A stretch of DNA of 64,000 nt, taken from assembly GCA_004212795.1 (NCBI GenBank), contig SHBR01000004.1:1-64000 (forward strand), read 5' to 3'. Positions 60,612-64,000 of this stretch are shown here, piece by piece. Origin of the DNA: Candidatus Thioglobus sp. GTDB taxonomy: Bacteria > Pseudomonadota > Gammaproteobacteria > Arenicellales > UBA868. The notes beneath the pieces were generated by a model that worked only from the letters and a program-made list of their open reading frames with translations, was not told the DNA's origin and ran no database searches. Position 1 is the first letter of the stretch, and each line of letters starts with the position of its first letter. Both the position numbers and the translations under genes were made by a program.

Positions 60612-61463
60612 GTGAACGAATCTACGAATCGTCCAGATGCGCCGGGCGCGACATTTATGTCGCATCTTTTGGAGCTTCGGGATCGCCTTATGCGGGGCGG
60701 CGGGGCAGTATTGGTCTTGTTTATCGCCGCAGCACCATTTGCGAACACACTCTACGAATATCTCGCACAACCCCTGATGGCGGCTCTGCCAGCGGGTAAC
60801 TCGATGATTTCTACCGAGCCCCACGGCCCCTTCTTTGTGCCATTTAAGTTTGCATTTGCCTTCGCAACCGCTGTGGCAATGCCCTACCTTCTGTACCAAC
60901 TATGGGCGTTTGTTGCGCCAGGTCTATACGATCATGAAAAACGCTTAACGGTTCCTTTATTAATTTCAAGCAGTGTTCTTTTTTATCTTGGAATCTTGTT
61001 TGCATATTTCGTTGTGTTTCCGGTGATTTTCGCTTTTTTCACCAGCACCGCACCCGAGGGTGTTTTGGTGATGACAGATATCAGTTCATATTTGAGCTTT
61101 GTTCTTAAGCTCTTTTTTGCATTCGGTTTAGCGTTCGAGGTGCCTGTTGCTACCGTGTTACTCGTTCGTATGGGGATGACAACGCCCGAGAGCCTTGCCG
61201 CGAAGCGGCCCTATATTATTGTTGGAGCCTTTGTCGTCGGCATGTTGATGACACCGCCTGATATTTTCTCTCAACTGATGCTGGCGATTCCAGTTTGGGT
61301 TCTTTTTGAACTTGGACTTTATGTCTCTAAATCAATTAAGCCTCAAACTCGAGCACAGGCTGATGCAGCAAGCGTTGAAGACGAGGCGCTTGATCGCGAG
61401 ATGGAAGCCGGTATCGCCGAATTTGACCGCCTTGATGACGATGATCCCTCATCGCGCCCTTAG
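60612..61463 (+). CDS. tatC: Sec-independent translocase TatC
   Basis: TatC recognises twin-arginine signals. Six membrane helices are visible, with SHLLELRDRLMRG at the N-terminus and FGLAFEVPVATVLL with the conserved glutamate in the fourth helix region. 283 residues with an acidic C-terminal tail. The start is GTG. Confidence 0.96.
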   Translation: MNESTNRPDAPGATFMSHLLELRDRLMRGGGAVLVLFIAAAPFANTLYEYLAQPLMAALPAGNSMISTEPHGPFFVPFKFAFAFATAVAMPYLLYQLWAFVAPGLYDHEKRLTVPLLISSSVLFYLGILFAYFVVFPVIFAFFTSTAPEGVLVMTDISSYLSFVLKLFFAFGLAFEVPVATVLLVRMGMTTPESLAAKRPYIIVGAFVVGMLMTPPDIFSQLMLAIPVWVLFELGLYVSKSIKPQTRAQADAASVEDEALDREMEAGIAEFDRLDDDDPSSRP

Positions 61464-61493
61464 CTGCGCCGCCGTTTTTTTATTTCCTTCTTG

Positions 61494-61922
61494 ATGTTTT
61501 CAACTCGATTGGCGGACTGGCGCACTGATGAGCAGGACCTCTGCCGAATTCGATACGAGGTGTTTGTCAACGAGCAGGGGGTTCCCCCTGAGTTAGAGGT
61601 CGATGGCGAAGATGAGACCGCCATTCACGTGGCTGCTTTTATCGATGATGCTCAAGTTGTGGGGACGGGTCGAATGTTAACTTGTGGAAAAATCGGGCGC
61701 ATGGCGGTGTTAAGGGCATATCGACAGAAGGGGATCGGAAGAGCGCTGCTGGACGAGCTTGTTAAAGAGGGTCGAAAACATAATTTGACGAGAGTTTATC
61801 TGGGAGCGCAGTTACCTGCTATTCCGTTCTACAAACGCGCTGGTTTTTCGGTTTATGGCGATGTGTTTCTGGATGCCGGGATCGATCATCAGATGATGGA
61901 ATTATTTCTGGCTCATGATTGA
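61494..61922 (+). CDS. GNAT-family N-acetyltransferase
   Basis: The acetyl-CoA loop is RAYRQKGIGRALLDELV, and the start FSTRLADWRTDEQDLCRIR with VFVNEQGVPPELE resembles the small ElaA/YjcF-type GNAT subgroup. 142 residues. Acceptor unknown. The ATG is preferred over a TTG one codon earlier. It is close to tatC and ahead of the kinase gene, likely one transcript. Confidence 0.88.
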   Translation: MFSTRLADWRTDEQDLCRIRYEVFVNEQGVPPELEVDGEDETAIHVAAFIDDAQVVGTGRMLTCGKIGRMAVLRAYRQKGIGRALLDELVKEGRKHNLTRVYLGAQLPAIPFYKRAGFSVYGDVFLDAGIDHQMMELFLAHD

Positions 61923-61931
61923 TTTGACCGC

Positions 61932-62663
61932 ATGAAAAAACCCTCTCCCCGCATCACTAGTTTTGATCTTCATTCTGGCAGTCAACTGGGGGGCAAGTAT
62001 GAAGTGGTCTCTCGTCTGGGCGCGGGGTGGGAAGGCGAAGTTTATCTGGTCAGAGAAAAAGGGACTCGAATCGAGCGCACCGTAAAAATCTTTTTCCCTC
62101 ATCGTAACCCGGGTAATCGGGCCTTACGGTTTTATGCCCGAAAACTTCATAAGCTTCGGCATTGCCCAGTGGTTATTCAGTACCACACCCGCGACAGTTT
62201 TCAGTTTAACGACACCACGGTTTCTTTTTTAGTGTCGGAATATGTGGAGGGGGAGTTGCTATCGGATTTCTTGAAACGGCAGCCCGGCCGATGTCTCGGT
62301 GCATTTCAAGGCCTTCATCTCTTGCATGCGGTCGCACTGGGTATAGAGGCGATCCATAATGTTGGGGAGTACCATGGCGATCTACATAGTGATAATGTCA
62401 TTGTGCTTCGTCACGGGCTTGGATTCGATCTTAAACTGTTGGATATGTTTAGTTGGGGAGCCCCGAATGCTGAACATATACAACACGACGTGTTTGATCT
62501 TATCCGGATTTTTTATGATGCGATTGGAGGGGCCCGTCGGTATCGCCGTCATCCACAGGAAGTTAAGGATATCTGTAAGGGCTTGAAGCGATCCCTCATC
62601 GCAAAAGAATTCAAAAGTGCGGGCCAACTGTGCCGGCACTTAGAGTTTATGGAGTGGCAATAG
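61932..62663 (+). CDS. Atypical serine/threonine protein kinase
   Basis: The glycine loop (SRLGAGWEGEVYLV, 27-40), ATP lysine Lys52 (RTVKIFF), and catalytic loop YHGDLHSDNV (Asp150, Asn155) are present. The HRD is HGD and the DFG is DMF (171-173), so the metal-binding aspartate is kept but the motif is altered. 243 residues, no membrane or sensor domain, C-lobe shortened. It is followed by a PP2C phosphatase gene, so reversible phosphorylation of a shared target is likely. Confidence 0.85.
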   Translation: MKKPSPRITSFDLHSGSQLGGKYEVVSRLGAGWEGEVYLVREKGTRIERTVKIFFPHRNPGNRALRFYARKLHKLRHCPVVIQYHTRDSFQFNDTTVSFLVSEYVEGELLSDFLKRQPGRCLGAFQGLHLLHAVALGIEAIHNVGEYHGDLHSDNVIVLRHGLGFDLKLLDMFSWGAPNAEHIQHDVFDLIRIFYDAIGGARRYRRHPQEVKDICKGLKRSLIAKEFKSAGQLCRHLEFMEWQ

Positions 62664-62675
62664 GTCGCGCAAACA

Positions 62676-63530
62676 ATGATCGAGTCTAAGATTTTGCAGA
62701 CACCATTGTCCCTGAGCGGTGAACGCCTGGATGCGCCGCATCTCGTCGTTCTGGAATCTGGACAAGCGGTTGTCTTTACTCAACCCTGCCCAGGGCAACC
62801 CGGAGTGAATGAGGATGCAATGGGCATTTTTGAGATGGATACCGGTGAGGTGTGCCTTGCGGTTGCAGATGGCGTGGGTGGACTACCCAAAGGGCGTGAA
62901 GCCTCTGAATTTGTTATCGAAAAGATTGGCAGGTGGATCCAACGCAAGAATAGGCCTTGTCTTGAAGATTTAATAAAAGATGTAAATAAAGAATTACTGA
63001 AAGAAATTCCGAGGGCGGCTACGACGCTTTCAATAACCCTAGTAAAGCCAGAGGGTTCAGTGTTGAGCATTCATGCGGGAGACTCACTCATGTTGGTGGT
63101 GGGTCAAAGAGGGCGAGTGAAGCTCCGTGTGGATAGTCACTCACCGGTAGGTGTCAGCGAAACGCTTGGTCTTATCGATGAAAGAGAGGCGTTACATCAT
63201 CCAAAGCGTCATTATCTAAATAATATGTTGGGCGATCCGGCTTTTTGGCTTGAAAAGCATGAGGCCAAACTCGCTGCTCGAGATACGGTTCTGATTGCGT
63301 CCGATGGGCTTTGGGATAATCTTTATGTCTCCGAGATTATCGAGATTATTCAGTCAGGAGAGCTAGAAGAGTCCGCTCAGATGCTAGCCGACACTGCGAT
63401 CAGCCGTATGACCAACGCGCAAGAAGGACTACCCTCTAAACCTGACGATCTCACGTTCGTATTGTTCAGGTTAAACGCAACGGGTCTCTTCGAAGATGCA
63501 GAGCATCATGTCGATTCAGGAGGTCGCTAG
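62676..63530 (+). CDS. PP2C-family serine/threonine phosphatase
   Basis: The metal-binding motifs of PP2C are all seen: NEDAMG (Asp47), VADGVGGLPKG (Asp65), HAGDS, SDGLWDNL and PDDLTFVLF. 284 residues, single domain, cytoplasmic. It starts 12 bases after the kinase stop, forming a kinase-phosphatase pair. It ends inside the convergent TPR gene by 15 bases. Confidence 0.9.
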   Translation: MIESKILQTPLSLSGERLDAPHLVVLESGQAVVFTQPCPGQPGVNEDAMGIFEMDTGEVCLAVADGVGGLPKGREASEFVIEKIGRWIQRKNRPCLEDLIKDVNKELLKEIPRAATTLSITLVKPEGSVLSIHAGDSLMLVVGQRGRVKLRVDSHSPVGVSETLGLIDEREALHHPKRHYLNNMLGDPAFWLEKHEAKLAARDTVLIASDGLWDNLYVSEIIEIIQSGELEESAQMLADTAISRMTNAQEGLPSKPDDLTFVLFRLNATGLFEDAEHHVDSGGR

Positions 63531-64000
63531 GCTATCGAGCAAGGTTCGGGTTTTTGCTATTTGCTCTGTGGCGAACTGATAATACCTCGCGTGACTCGCG
63601 CTTCGAAAAACCTCAGCGACAGCCTCAAAGCTTGATAAAGCGAGGCCTGCGGTGCCGGCGTCACCTAAACGTTCTGCCAGACTTTTTTGAGCAATTGCCA
63701 AATTAGCGGCCGTCATCGCCCAAGTCATGGGACTTTTCTCTTGCGTCCATTCAAGAAGCGCACTCTGGTAAGCGTTGATCGCTTCATTGAAGAATTTGAT
63801 ATCTTCAGTGCGCTCACCCAGTTTTTGCAAAGCGGTGCCGAGATCATTTTGGGTCATCGCCCACTGCTGAGGCACACGCTCACGAGTGCGCTCCGCAAGT
63901 GCATTTCGATAGGCCGCGACGGCTTGCTCGAGTGTTCGGGGACCTTTTCGTTTCTCGCCAAGTGCCCGAAGTGCAGTGCCAAGATTATTGAATGTGGTTG
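63516..64000 (-). CDS. TPR-repeat protein, C-terminal part (5' end outside window)
   Basis: The frame stays open to the window edge, so the start lies beyond it. Two full repeats and a degenerate third are visible with an exact period of 47 residues (141 bases): NNLGTALRALGE, then NDLGTALQKLGE, then ANLAIAQKSLAE, each followed by AxxAYxxAL-type helices and a WAMT link. Such long-period TPR arrays mediate protein binding. No enzyme domain is visible in this part. Convergence with the phosphatase suggests, but does not prove, a common pathway. Confidence 0.88.
   Translation of the reverse strand, partial: TTFNNLGTALRALGEKRKGPRTLEQAVAAYRNALAERTRERVPQQWAMTQNDLGTALQKLGERTEDIKFFNEAINAYQSALLEWTQEKSPMTWAMTAANLAIAQKSLAERLGDAGTAGLALSSFEAVAEVFRSASHARYYQFATEQIAKTRTLLDSLATS

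Overview
The window comes from a chemolithotrophic, sulfur-oxidising gammaproteobacterium. The evidence is a complete reverse-type dissimilatory sulfite reductase operon (dsrABEFHCMKLJOPNR, including the oxidiser-specific DsrEFH and DsrL), a Sox thiosulfate system (soxXYZA and soxB, no soxCD in view), and typical gammaproteobacterial housekeeping gene orders (leuS-lptE-holA, nadD-rsfS-rlmH-maf-rng, rpoN-lptB-lptA-lptC-kdsD, ibaG-grxD-murA-his, tatABC). I cannot place it below class level. No rRNA, tRNA, transposon, prophage or CRISPR array was seen.

Layout. 1-11.1 kb: housekeeping genes on the + strand: leuS (5' end outside the window), a medium-chain oxidoreductase, lptE, holA, proA, nadD, rsfS, rlmH, maf, rng, a small exported protein, a nitrilase-family amidase and a 2OG-Fe(II) oxygenase, closed by a strong terminator. 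11.2-14.5 kb: tusA-like and class Ic aminotransferase genes (-) and a BepA-like metalloprotease (+). 14.7-18.9 kb: soxXYZA, two hairpins (one a good terminator), then soxB with its own start region. 18.9-25.3 kb: an accessory sulfur region of poorly characterised genes: a dsrS-like gene, a 65-residue RMF-like protein, two tightly divergent conserved unknowns, and a six-gene minus-strand operon. That operon encodes a TauD-like dioxygenase, a 64-residue protein, a helical unknown, a stand-alone Cas6/Cmx6-like protein, a cysteine-less DsrC paralogue (RspA type) and a 67-residue protein. 25.7-38.1 kb: the dsr operon. 38.2-40.0 kb: a NarX/NarL-type two-component pair. 40.0-48.0 kb (-): a LexA-C-terminal-like protein, ptsI, ptsH, ptsN, rpoN, lptB, lptA (fused to two SH3b domains), lptC and kdsD. 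48.1-53.9 kb (+): a DUF72 protein, an MMPL/RND exporter coupled to mlaC, ibaG, grxD and murA. 54.0-59.8 kb: hisDCBHAFI, lacking hisG and hisE. 60.0-64 kb: tatABC, a GNAT acetyltransferase, an atypical protein kinase with a PP2C phosphatase, and a convergent TPR-repeat protein running off the end.

How it works together (family knowledge plus inference). Periplasmic SoxXA, SoxYZ and SoxB attack thiosulfate. Without SoxCD the sulfane sulfur is expected to be stored or passed inward, then carried by TusA, DsrEFH and DsrC to DsrAB, which oxidises it to sulfite. DsrL links DsrAB to NAD(P)H, and the DsrMKJOP membrane complex re-oxidises DsrC or its trisulfide. DsrN makes siroheme amide, and the TatABC exporter in the same window could export SoxY, SoxB and DsrO, which carry twin-arginine signals. 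The two-component pair next to dsrR is a natural candidate regulator.

The most unusual part is the 20-25 kb accessory region. There a CRISPR-type RNA endonuclease fold, a catalytically dead DsrC and an RMF-like peptide sit beside dsrAB with no CRISPR genes in sight, which suggests an RNA-level or regulatory layer on sulfur oxidation.
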